Positions 42,975 to 51,134 of a stretch of DNA of 64,000 nucleotides are shown here, piece after piece (positions within the stretch are counted from its first letter, which is position 1; each line of letters opens with the position of its first letter). Origin of the DNA: Mycobacterium sp. (lineage in GTDB: Bacteria; Actinomycetota; Actinomycetes; Mycobacteriales; Mycobacteriaceae). Below the pieces are notes generated by a model. It was not told the origin of the DNA and searched no databases. It saw nothing but the letters and a program-made list of their open reading frames with translations. A program made the translations under genes and the position numbers. The DNA lies in NCBI RefSeq assembly GCF_004298145.1, contig NZ_SCRH01000047.1, positions 62,001 through 126,000 of the forward strand. Direction: 5' to 3'.

Positions 42975-43604
42975 TTAACGACGGTAGATGGGCTCGTCGC
43001 GGCGCCCGGCCGCGCTGTGCACCCCGACGGCTGAGGCGGTCACCTTGCCGTCGTGACGAATCTCCGCGCAGGTCAAGAACAGATCGCCGGTCTGCCCGGC
43101 GGTGTGAGCCCACAGCTCGAGTGGTTGCCCTATCGGCGTGCGCCGGCGGTAGGTGGTTGTCAGAGTCTGGGTGTATCCGACGCCGCCGGCGGCCAGCACC
43201 GCAAGGTTCGCGAGTTCGTCGAGCAGGGCCGCGATAACGCCCCCGTGAGCGCAGCCGATCGGGCCCGCATGAACGGGTGTCAAGGTGACTGTGCCTCGGA
43301 CTTGGTTTTGCTCACACCATACTTCACTGTTTCCGGCGGTGGGATTCAGTTCGCCCAAAATTGGGCTGTAGGGCACGGTTTTGCGCAAATCCGCGGCATC
43401 CCAGACCAGCGTCCCGTCCCCGGGTGGAGCCAGCTGCTCTACCGCGTAGGGCCCATGCCAGGCATGCTCGTCCAGCGCGGACTGCGCCTGCTTGAGCAGC
43501 ACGCGCACCTCGCTGAGCACCTCGGGCGGGGGCGCCGCGGCAATTCGAGCGGCGACCGCCAGCTTGTGGACTTCGCGTACCAGGGCCGCCATGTCGTCTG
43601 TCAT
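42975..43604 (-). CDS. hotdog-fold thioesterase (PaaI/4HBT-like)
   Basis: A 209-aa protein with a single hotdog domain in its C-terminal two thirds: GPIGCAHGGVIAALLDELAN is the active-site helix of PaaI-like thioesterases, followed by TTTYRRRTPIGQPLEL. The first 60 residues are helical and of unknown role. The ATG at 43604 overlaps the stop of the CrtC/AttH-like gene by 4 bases, so it is the last gene of a three-gene minus-strand operon with an APH-type kinase. It could hydrolyse an acyl-CoA product. Confidence 0.87.
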   Translation of the reverse strand: MTDDMAALVREVHKLAVAARIAAAPPPEVLSEVRVLLKQAQSALDEHAWHGPYAVEQLAPPGDGTLVWDAADLRKTVPYSPILGELNPTAGNSEVWCEQNQVRGTVTLTPVHAGPIGCAHGGVIAALLDELANLAVLAAGGVGYTQTLTTTYRRRTPIGQPLELWAHTAGQTGDLFLTCAEIRHDGKVTASAVGVHSAAGRRDEPIYRR

Positions 43605-44773
43605 CCGAGCATGTCCTCGGTAATCCCGTAGCGCGGTAAGGCGCCGACCGCCCACGGCTCCATCACCCCGTACCCCCGCTCGTCGCCGCAGGTGCATTCG
43701 ACCGGGATCTCTTCGCAGCCGTACAGCTCGTCCAAGACTTTCTTTTCGCGTAGGTCCAGACACTCGCCGCCGACGTCGAGCGGACCGCGGTATCCGCCTT
43801 GCCACCAGCCGCGGAAGCCGAAGTACCCTCCGCCGCGGAAGTAGTAGACAAGATCGCGCCATTCGCAGCGGATTTCGCGCTTGGTTCCGTCTTCCAGACC
43901 GACCTGTGCCTGAAGTGATCGCGCGCGGCGTGAATTCGGCCAGAAGTCAAATTCGAGGTCCAGCGCGGTGATTCTGAGCCGGGGCCGGGAATCTTCTGCG
44001 AAAACAACGAACCCCTCCGACGATCCAGTGCTCGACTGCACCGGGCGCCCACCGGGTCCCTGGGTGAAAGTGGACGACAGCGCCCACGTCCCGAAATTGA
44101 AGTTGAGGTAACCGTGCAGTACGCCGTGTGGCTGAGCGGGGGATGGTCGCAGGCCCGATTCCGCAGCGGCGGTGGGATCACTGAACCAGAACGCTCCCGG
44201 ATGGGGAACACCCGTCATCGCCCGAATGCCCCAAGATCGGTCCTTATAGGCATAACTGCGTTCGGGGTCGAGACGATAGGTGCGGCCTTCGACGGTGACT
44301 TCGCCGCCGGCCCGGCCGGGTTGGAAGTATCGGATGGTGTGATTGCCGGTGATGCCCCGGTCTCGCCGCACGCCCGGCCTGCCGACGATCGGCGAGAAAT
44401 CGCTTTCGAAGGTCACATCGAAACTGATGTCAAGCTCGTTGGCGGCCAGCGTAACTCGATTCTTGCTCGGCGGTGTCACCACCTCCCAGGCCACCGGACC
44501 GACGACGGTGCGATCGATGTCGGGGCGCAGCTCGCGCGATGCGCGGACGTTCCACTGTCGCCCCGGTACCGCGACGCCGGCAAAAGCGTCCATCACATCG
44601 CGGTTGGTGTACTTGCCGATACCGACGGCGATGAGAACTTCGCCGGACGTGTCGTAGGCGACGATGTAACCCTTTTCGGTCCAGTTGCGGTCTGTGGTGG
44701 TCACCTGCTCGAAGCTGGCAACCGCTTGATGGTGGAGATATTCGTCCGCCGCGGTCAACACGACATCTGTCAT
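43601..44773 (-). CDS. CrtC/AttH-like beta-barrel protein (DUF7064/7065 type)
   Basis: A 390-aa protein. The SYAYKDRSWGIRAM segment and the FWFSDPT / HGYLNFNFGTW strands resemble the lipocalin-like hydroxyneurosporene hydratase (CrtC)/AttH group. No signal peptide is visible, so it is likely cytosolic. I infer the family from these short motifs. It is embedded in an operon between an APH-type kinase (start 44773, 15 bases after that gene's end) and a thioesterase (4-base overlap), which suggests a role in modifying or carrying a lipid. GGAAAACC-type spacing precedes the ATG. Confidence 0.7.
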   Translation of the reverse strand: MTDVVLTAADEYLHHQAVASFEQVTTTDRNWTEKGYIVAYDTSGEVLIAVGIGKYTNRDVMDAFAGVAVPGRQWNVRASRELRPDIDRTVVGPVAWEVVTPPSKNRVTLAANELDISFDVTFESDFSPIVGRPGVRRDRGITGNHTIRYFQPGRAGGEVTVEGRTYRLDPERSYAYKDRSWGIRAMTGVPHPGAFWFSDPTAAAESGLRPSPAQPHGVLHGYLNFNFGTWALSSTFTQGPGGRPVQSSTGSSEGFVVFAEDSRPRLRITALDLEFDFWPNSRRARSLQAQVGLEDGTKREIRCEWRDLVYYFRGGGYFGFRGWWQGGYRGPLDVGGECLDLREKKVLDELYGCEEIPVECTCGDERGYGVMEPWAVGALPRYGITEDMLG

Positions 44774-44788
44774 GGTTTTCCTTTCTAA

Positions 44789-45844
44789 TCAACGAAGCAG
44801 CTCGGCAAGCCGCCGCGTTGCGACGTTGTCGCACAGGTAGTTCGGTGGGAATTGCAGTTGGGGAGGGCTCAGCTGCACGGTGAGCGCCAACATGGCGGCC
44901 ATCCGCAACCCCTGCACAGCGCGGTGGAACTGCAAATCGGTGATCGGCGCGTCGGTGCGGCGCGCGTAGTGCGCGATGGTTTCGCCGGGGTCTGGCAGAC
45001 CCGTCAGTCGCTGAACGCCGTTGAGTTCCGCCACCACCTCGTCCACGAGCAGAAAGTAGGCGAGGTCACCTTCCGGTGGCCCGATGTGGGCCAATTCCCA
45101 GTCCAGCACCGCCGCGACGCGGCCGTTGCGGTAGATGATGTTGCCGGGCCGCGCGTCTCCCCAGCACAACGAGACACGCAAACCGGATGGTATGCGAGAC
45201 CTCAGTAGCCGCAGCGCCTCGTCCAGGATGGGTACCTGCACGCCGACGCGGTTCAGTTGTGACTCAATGACATCCAGTATTCGGCGGACCGACGCCTCGC
45301 CGGTCAGGTGATGGTCCAGTTGCGCCGGGAGCGCCAGCTCGTCGGGCCGCAGCAGGTGCAGGTCCGCCATCACGTCCACGGCGGCGAACCACATCGCCCG
45401 GCGGCGGTCGAGGGTCGCCTCGAAAAACAGGCCGTGCCCGTGGAATCCAGGACGGAATCCGGAAGCGACCTTCCCATCGACACGACGCATCAGATAACCG
45501 GGTACGCCGAGGACTTCCGGATCATCGATGTACCAGATGACTTCCGGTACCGGCACCGCAGTACCGTTCAACGCGGCCATCACGTCGTACTGGAGGCGAA
45601 GGTCGTAATCGGGAAACAGGCCGCCCTCGGCGGTCTGTGCCCGCAACACCAGCTCGATGCGCCTGGTGCCGCCGGGCCCTTCCCAGGTGAGATCGGTGAA
45701 CGCTGTGACGTTGGAGAAGCCCGAACTGGCCGGAACAAATGGGGACAACGCGACCGACCTCGCGTCGGGCAATACTCGCGAGATCCACTTCACCAGGCGG
45801 TCGCGCCGCTGCTCGAGCAGCTCGACGTCAGAGTCGTCAGTCAC
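44789..45844 (-). CDS. APH-like phosphotransferase (ACAD10/LvaA-type kinase family)
   Basis: A 351-aa aminoglycoside-phosphotransferase-fold kinase. The catalytic loop reads CWGDARPGNIIY, with the usual HGD histidine changed to Trp, while the Asp and Asn are kept; LDWELAHIGPPEGDLAYF is the metal-binding segment. Members of this branch in ACAD10/11 and LvaA phosphorylate 4-hydroxyacyl-CoAs in lipid catabolism. That role is plausible here but inferred. It is the first gene of the minus-strand operon, opposite the XRE regulator. Confidence 0.85.
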   Translation of the reverse strand: MTDDSDVELLEQRRDRLVKWISRVLPDARSVALSPFVPASSGFSNVTAFTDLTWEGPGGTRRIELVLRAQTAEGGLFPDYDLRLQYDVMAALNGTAVPVPEVIWYIDDPEVLGVPGYLMRRVDGKVASGFRPGFHGHGLFFEATLDRRRAMWFAAVDVMADLHLLRPDELALPAQLDHHLTGEASVRRILDVIESQLNRVGVQVPILDEALRLLRSRIPSGLRVSLCWGDARPGNIIYRNGRVAAVLDWELAHIGPPEGDLAYFLLVDEVVAELNGVQRLTGLPDPGETIAHYARRTDAPITDLQFHRAVQGLRMAAMLALTVQLSPPQLQFPPNYLCDNVATRRLAELLR

Positions 45845-45955
45845 GCGCGGTGCCCGTCACCAAGGTCGCAGTCATGTCGAATTGAGTCTGAGGTCGTGTG
45901 CCTACGCTGACAAGAACCGAGCCACTGGTACCACTCGCAGTGGTAGGAAAACAAC

Positions 45956-46840
45956 ATGGCGAGCACGACATCCGAATCCGATCAGCGACGTCATGAACTG
46001 GCTGATTTCCTGCGGTCGCGCCGCTCCCAGGTGCGACCAGAGCAGGTCGGCCTTCCCGCGGACGTGGGCCGGCGCCGGGTGAGGGGTTTGCGCCGGGAGG
46101 AGGTCGCGCACCTATCGCGCGTGAGCTACAGCTGGTACACGCGTCTCGAGCAAGGGCACGACGTTCACGCCACAGCCGACGTCATCGACAGCATCGCGGT
46201 GGCGTTGCAACTGAGCGAAGGCGAACATCGTCACCTGCGTCGGCTGGCAGGCTTGTCGCTGGGGCAACGCAACGAAAATGCGCTCGCCGTCGACGACCCC
46301 ATCGGCAAGCTGCTGGAGCGCGTGTTGCCGGCGCCCGCTTATGTCGTTGATTCTCGTTTCGAATACCTCGCGTGGAACGACGCGTTGGCCGCGGTGTTCT
46401 GTGATATCGGTGCATTGCCGCGGACCCGCAGAAACGTGCTGTGGGCGACGTTTGCAGTGCCCGGTGTGCGACGATCGCTGGTCAATTGGGAAGAGCACGC
46501 GCGTCAGGTGGTCGGTCAGTTCCGGGCGGAGGCAGCGGCGCATCCCGAGGATCAGCGGTTCGCCACCATGGCCGCCGAGCTGAACGCCGCGAGTGAGGAG
46601 TTCCGGCGTTGGTGGGTGGCGCACGAGGTCGTCCTGGCCGCAGCCGGCCAACAGTCCTTCCGCCATGCGGGCGTGGGATTGCTTTCGACCGATCTGATTC
46701 AGCTGCGGCTGATCGATCGCCCGTCATTGAAGGTCGTCGTCCACCAGCCGTCGACGGACGAGGACGAGCGTAAGCTCGAAGCGCTTCGTGGGGACGCTCA
46801 TTGGGGTGCGGCTGTCAATCGTGATGCGTTGCAGCCGTAG
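45956..46840 (+). CDS. XRE-family regulator with MmyB-like ligand domain
   Basis: A 294-aa regulator. The N-terminal helix-turn-helix (about residues 12-80) includes GLRREEVAHLSRVSYSWYTRLEQG, the HTH_31-type sequence. The C-terminal part (PAPAYVVDSRFEYLAWNDAL) is the MmyB-like PAS-type ligand-binding domain, known to bind fatty acids in related proteins. It is divergent from the kinase operon (starts 45956 and 45844), so it probably regulates it. No strong ribosome site. Confidence 0.92.
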   Translation: MASTTSESDQRRHELADFLRSRRSQVRPEQVGLPADVGRRRVRGLRREEVAHLSRVSYSWYTRLEQGHDVHATADVIDSIAVALQLSEGEHRHLRRLAGLSLGQRNENALAVDDPIGKLLERVLPAPAYVVDSRFEYLAWNDALAAVFCDIGALPRTRRNVLWATFAVPGVRRSLVNWEEHARQVVGQFRAEAAAHPEDQRFATMAAELNAASEEFRRWWVAHEVVLAAAGQQSFRHAGVGLLSTDLIQLRLIDRPSLKVVVHQPSTDEDERKLEALRGDAHWGAAVNRDALQP

Positions 46841-47126
46841 GCCTGCATTCGCGTCGAACTTGCTTACGCTTTCGCCGCAGCGTGTCAGTGAGATGCACTG
46901 CTGCACTTTGCCATCCCTCGGAAGCAATCAGGACTGCGCCTTCAGGTGCGAAGCCGGATCCTGACTCGGTATTGGATTACCCATGGTGGACTCATTGGCT
47001 CTGGAAGCTGCGCCGCCGGCGGGAGTTCAAAATACCTAAAAATAATTTAGCGATTTACTGTGCCGCTGACACGTTCTTACGCTGTAACGTGACGTCAACA
47101 ACTGTGCCTGCAGCGAGGAGTTCAGC
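46841..47126. other. 286-base intergenic region upstream of alpha/beta hydrolase
   Basis: No gene was recognised. The right third is AT-rich (AAAATACCTAAAAATAATTTAG at 47029-47050) and carries the regulon motif. The left part has open frames but none resembles a protein family. Confidence 0.4.
47076..47092. promoter_or_regulatory. 17-bp regulon motif, site f (hydrolase promoter)
   Basis: The plus strand reads CTTACGCTGTAACGTGA, matching the consensus at every position. It lies 34 bases before the GTG start at 47127, far from the cluster of other copies at 21-31 kb. Confidence 0.65.
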
Positions 47127-48137
47127 GTGAGCACGTTAACCACATCCGGGCCTGTCCGGGCCGAGCTCGTGGTCGAAGTTTCGGATAGCTGCGAGGTACC
47201 CGGTGCACTGAGCGTCGCTGCCACCGTCTTCCTTCCTCCGGCAGAAGCGCTTGCCGACGGTGCGACCGTCCTCTACGCGCTGCCCGGGGGCGGCTACAGC
47301 CGCGGCTACTACGACATGCACTTCCCCGGTCACGCTGACTATTCGCAAGCCGAGCATCACACAGCGCGCGGTCTGGTGCTCGTCGCGATCGACCATCTCG
47401 GAGTGGGACAAAGCACGCCACAAGTCTGCGACAAGGTTCGGGTCGAGGATATCGCTGCGGCTAACCACGCTGCAGTACAGGCAATCTCGAACGCCCTCGA
47501 AGAGGGCAACGTCGCGCCAGGGTACCCGCCGGTGCGTATCGCCCGTCGTGTCGGGGTCGGGCAGTCGATGGGCGGGGCCGTAACGCTCATCATGGCCGCC
47601 GCGCATCGCACCTACGATGCGATCGCAATTCTGGGTTTCAGCGGCATTCATACGGTGCTTCCCTTCCCGGACGAGATCGAGTCCAGTGACGTTGCCGCAC
47701 GGGCTGGTGTCCACAGCAGGCAGGAAGACGTCGCCGAGCAGTCCGTTGCCGAAACCGCCAAGTTGATTCCAGGATTCTTGTATCCGTTCTTTTGGTCCGA
47801 CGTACCCGCGGACATTGTGCAAGCCGACATCGGCGGAAGATATCCATTCCGTGAGAAGGCCCCTGCCTTTGGCAGCGCGACGGTGCCCAGCTGCGCTGTT
47901 GCGATGTTGTCAGCCGGCTACGTGGCAGCCGAAGCCGCCGCGGTTCAGTGCCCCGTGTTCATCGGCCTCGGTGAGCGCGACACCGCGGCAAAGCCTTTGA
48001 TGGAACCGTCGGCATACGAAAAGTCCACAGACATAACCCTTTTCATCTGTGAACAGATGGCGCACATGCACAACTTCGCCTCTTCGCGACGCAAGCTGTG
48101 GGACCGTTTGACCGGATGGTGCCAGGCACTGCCGTGA
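47127..48137 (+). CDS. alpha/beta hydrolase
   Basis: A 336-aa serine hydrolase. GAGGAG precedes the GTG start. The nucleophile elbow is VGQSMGG with Ser147; a GLGERDTAAKP acid loop and a MAHMHNFAS histidine complete a plausible triad. The N-terminal VLYALPGGGYSRGYYD is the oxyanion loop of esterase-like members. It probably hydrolyses an ester or CoA thioester of the pathway. The promoter has the 17-bp motif, so it likely belongs to the same regulon as the genes at 21-31 kb. Confidence 0.9.
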   Translation: MSTLTTSGPVRAELVVEVSDSCEVPGALSVAATVFLPPAEALADGATVLYALPGGGYSRGYYDMHFPGHADYSQAEHHTARGLVLVAIDHLGVGQSTPQVCDKVRVEDIAAANHAAVQAISNALEEGNVAPGYPPVRIARRVGVGQSMGGAVTLIMAAAHRTYDAIAILGFSGIHTVLPFPDEIESSDVAARAGVHSRQEDVAEQSVAETAKLIPGFLYPFFWSDVPADIVQADIGGRYPFREKAPAFGSATVPSCAVAMLSAGYVAAEAAAVQCPVFIGLGERDTAAKPLMEPSAYEKSTDITLFICEQMAHMHNFASSRRKLWDRLTGWCQALP

Positions 48138-48217
48138 ACTCGTGGATCGTTGCGCTGTCGCATTGTTCTCGCGGCCGGAAGTGCGTCGCGACTATTGACA
48201 GTTCGGCGCGACCCGCC

Positions 48218-48232
48218 TATACAGTGATTACT
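48218..48232. promoter_or_regulatory. TATACAGTGATTACT element upstream of P450
   Basis: It differs at one of 15 bases from the element at 36396-36410. It is 135 bases before the P450 start at 48367. The rest of 48138-48366 shows no gene. Confidence 0.4.
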
Positions 48233-48366
48233 TACTAGTGGGTGGCCCGCACCAAAGATGCGTACCTTCTAGCCATGGAGGGTGCGGCCTGTCGTCTGGG
48301 CATTTTGCGCGTGCGATTAGCAGCGCCAGACCGATGGGGCACCGCCCTCGGACGGAGGGACAAACT

Positions 48367-49659
48367 ATGACGGACATCGAATCAAGAATGGCGTCACGTT
48401 TCGACCACCACGATCCTGAATTAGCCAGAGACGGTGTGCCCCAGAAGGTTTACCGGCATCTACGCGAAAAGTGCCCATTCACTTGGTCTGATGCCTACGA
48501 GGGTTTCTGGGTTGCCTCGACGTATGCCGACATCGAGGACGTGATCCGTGACCCGGACACCTTTGCATCGGCGGGTGGCATCTTGATCCCTGATCCCTCT
48601 AATCAGATGTCGCCGGAAGACCAGCAGGAGCGGATCGAGATGCGAAGAGGCGTCATCGGACCTCCCGTGTCGTATGACCCTCCGGTGCACACACCGATCC
48701 GCCGCAAGCTCGAGCCGCTCTTCTCTCCTGCGGTGGTACGCGAGCGTGAGGACTACATCCGGTCTGTGGCAGATGAATGGATCGATTCGTTCATGGCCGA
48801 TGGACAGTGCGACCTAATTACACAGTTCTGCGCGCCCGTGCCCACGATCGTCGTTCTGAATTGGTTAGGCCTGCACGATGAGGACTGGAAGGTTTGGTCG
48901 GATGCCGTGCTCGATCAGTTCAGCCGCCCCGGACAGTATGGTCCGGACATCTCGGCGGTCGATCTCGGGAAGTTGTTGGCGATCCTGCACGATCGCCGCG
49001 ACCACCCCGGCGACGATGTCGTCACGGCGATCACCCAGATCCGCGTTGATGGCGAACCGCTCCATGATCTCGAGATGGTCTCCCTACTCGCTCAGCTGGT
49101 GTTCGCGGGCCTAGACACCACCACCAATGCGACCGCCAGCACCTTCGTGGAGTTGTACCGTCGCCCCGAGCTGCGCGAGGAGCTCGCCAACACCCCGAAC
49201 CACGATCGACTGTGGGCCAGTGCAATCGAAGAATTTCTGCGCTACACCTGTCCCATCCAGGGCTTCAAACGGACGGCGCGCAACAAGTCCTCGGTGGCCG
49301 GACGAGCGATCGAAGCCGGCCAGCGCGTGTACATGATCTGGGCCTCGGCGAATTTCGACGAGCGTGAGTTCGATCGTCCGGACCTCGTCGACATCCGCCG
49401 TACCACGAATCGGCATATGACATTCGGCCGCGGGATCCACCGATGCCTCGGTTCGCACCTGGCTCGTCTGGAAATGAAGGTGATGGTGCAACAAGTCTTG
49501 CGGCGCCTCGGGGATTACACCGTGGACGAGTCCAAGCTCCGGCTTCACCACGATGTCGGGATCGCCTACGGATACGAGTCTTTGCCTATCGAGTTCAATC
49601 CGGGGGGCGGTAAGCGGAGCGGCGCCGGCGACGTCCCGACATCGGTTTCGGCGAGCTAG
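48367..49659 (+). CDS. cytochrome P450
   Basis: A 430-aa soluble P450. The start at 48367 (MTDIESRMAS) follows GGAGGGAC; the frame is open 129 bases upstream without support. FAGLDTTTNA (I helix), EEFLR (ExxR) and FGRGIHRCLGSHLA with Cys360 are intact. It is more distant from the 21042/54631 pair than those are from each other. It leads the plus-strand block of a mycofactocin-type SDR and other enzymes and probably generates the alcohol that the SDR oxidises. Confidence 0.93.
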   Translation: MTDIESRMASRFDHHDPELARDGVPQKVYRHLREKCPFTWSDAYEGFWVASTYADIEDVIRDPDTFASAGGILIPDPSNQMSPEDQQERIEMRRGVIGPPVSYDPPVHTPIRRKLEPLFSPAVVREREDYIRSVADEWIDSFMADGQCDLITQFCAPVPTIVVLNWLGLHDEDWKVWSDAVLDQFSRPGQYGPDISAVDLGKLLAILHDRRDHPGDDVVTAITQIRVDGEPLHDLEMVSLLAQLVFAGLDTTTNATASTFVELYRRPELREELANTPNHDRLWASAIEEFLRYTCPIQGFKRTARNKSSVAGRAIEAGQRVYMIWASANFDEREFDRPDLVDIRRTTNRHMTFGRGIHRCLGSHLARLEMKVMVQQVLRRLGDYTVDESKLRLHHDVGIAYGYESLPIEFNPGGGKRSGAGDVPTSVSAS

Positions 49660-49702
49660 GGCGCTTCAGTGCAACGCAATCGGATGAGATCGGAGTGTAG
49701 AC

Positions 49703-50518
49703 ATGGGCTTGCTTGACGGGCGGGTGGCATTCGTTACCGGCGCGGCGCGCGGGATGGGGCGCAACCACGCGGTTCGGCTGGCACGCGAAGGGGCTTCGGT
49801 CATCGCGGTCGACGTCGCGGCGCCGGTGTCAACGCACAACGGGTATCCGGCGGCCACGGAAACGGATCTGAAAGAGACTGCCCGGCTCCTCGAAGCCGTA
49901 GGGCGCCCGCACTTGGTCGAGGTGGCCGACGTTCGTGACTCCGCGGCGCTGAACAATATCCTGGCCGATGGCGTGGCCCGGTTTGGTCAACGCCTCGACG
50001 TCGTCGTGGCGAACGCCGGAATCAATAATTGGGGCCGGTTTTGGGAGATGCCCGACGATCAGTGGCAGACCATGATCGACGTCAACCTCACGGGCGTCTG
50101 GCGCACGATGAAAGCTGCCGTGCCGCACATGCTCTCGGCTGGTAACGGCGGCTCCATCATTACCATCAGCTCGGTGGCGGGGCTCAAGGCGTTGCCCAGC
50201 CAGTCCCACTACACGGCCGCCAAACACGGTGTGACCGGTCTGACGAAGGCCGCCGCGATCGAGTTGGGGGAGTACAACATTCGGGTGAATTCGATTCACC
50301 CGTGGGGTGTCTCCACCGCGATGGCAGAGGATCCATTTATCGAGAAGACCCTCACCGCCCACCCGAACTACCTCATGTCGTTCGGAAGTGTGTTACCCGC
50401 TGTGCTCACTGCCGACTCGGACGATATCTCCGATGCCGTAGTCTATTTGGCATCCGACCTGTCGCGTGCGGTCACCGGTACTCAGCTGACCGTCGACATG
50501 GGCGCGACGAAAGTCTGA
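49703..50518 (+). CDS. mycofactocin-coupled short-chain dehydrogenase
   Basis: A 271-aa SDR of the subfamily associated with mycofactocin. The features are VAFVTGAARGMGRNHAV, an insertion after the second strand leading to DLKETARLLEA, VADVRDSAAL, and VVANAGINN in place of NNAG; HYTAAK is the catalytic pair. In these enzymes the bound NAD is non-exchangeable and electrons pass to the redox peptide mycofactocin. No mycofactocin biosynthesis genes are in this window. It is 43 bases downstream of the P450, so it probably oxidises the hydroxylated product. Confidence 0.87.
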   Translation: MGLLDGRVAFVTGAARGMGRNHAVRLAREGASVIAVDVAAPVSTHNGYPAATETDLKETARLLEAVGRPHLVEVADVRDSAALNNILADGVARFGQRLDVVVANAGINNWGRFWEMPDDQWQTMIDVNLTGVWRTMKAAVPHMLSAGNGGSIITISSVAGLKALPSQSHYTAAKHGVTGLTKAAAIELGEYNIRVNSIHPWGVSTAMAEDPFIEKTLTAHPNYLMSFGSVLPAVLTADSDDISDAVVYLASDLSRAVTGTQLTVDMGATKV

Positions 50519-50528
50519 GGAAACAGAC

Positions 50529-51134
50529 GTGGCGGACTTCTTTTCAGTGATCAACGCCCAGCGTGCGTGCCGGCGCTTCGATCCGGACGCCAAGGTGGCC
50601 GATGCAGACGTGGAGCGGATGCTCGACGCGGCGGTGCATGCACCCAGCGCGGAGAACACCCAGCCCTGGCGCTTCGTGGTGGTGCGGAATGAACAGGCGC
50701 GAATTGATCTGGCCGCTTGGTGGACCGAGACGTGGCAGGCGGGCGGCTCGCAATATGCGCGCCAGGTAGCCACGGACGCGATGTTCGCCGACCTTGAGTT
50801 TGCCGTCGGGCCTCAAGGTTTCGCCGCTGCGCCGGTCGTTGTCGTGGTGTGCCTGGATACCGAGAAGGTCCTGGAGGTTTTCGCCCAGTCATCCATCTAT
50901 CCCGCGGTGCAGAACCTGTTGCTGGCGGCCAATGCCCTGGGGTACGGATCGTGTCTGACCACCGGCTTGACGCTGTTCGGGGTGGAACGGGTTCGTGAGC
51001 GGCTGGGCCTGCCCGAAACGATCACGCCGATGGCGGCGGTCTATATCGGCAAACCCGCCATCGCGCTCAAGCCGCCGCGGCGACGGCCGGCACAGGAAGT
51101 GACCTACCGTGAGCGCTTCGGCGCCCCCTGGTGA
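50529..51134 (+). CDS. nitroreductase family flavoprotein
   Basis: A 201-aa FMN-dependent nitroreductase-fold protein. INAQRACRRFDPDAKV is the N-terminal phosphate-binding segment, and APSAENTQPWRFVVV is the FMN-binding loop. GTG start with GAGGAAAC upstream, 10 bases after the SDR stop. The role of this family in lipid catabolism is not fixed; it could reduce an enone or regenerate a cofactor. The 3' end overlaps the next kinase gene by 26 bases. Confidence 0.88.
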   Translation: MADFFSVINAQRACRRFDPDAKVADADVERMLDAAVHAPSAENTQPWRFVVVRNEQARIDLAAWWTETWQAGGSQYARQVATDAMFADLEFAVGPQGFAAAPVVVVVCLDTEKVLEVFAQSSIYPAVQNLLLAANALGYGSCLTTGLTLFGVERVRERLGLPETITPMAAVYIGKPAIALKPPRRRPAQEVTYRERFGAPW

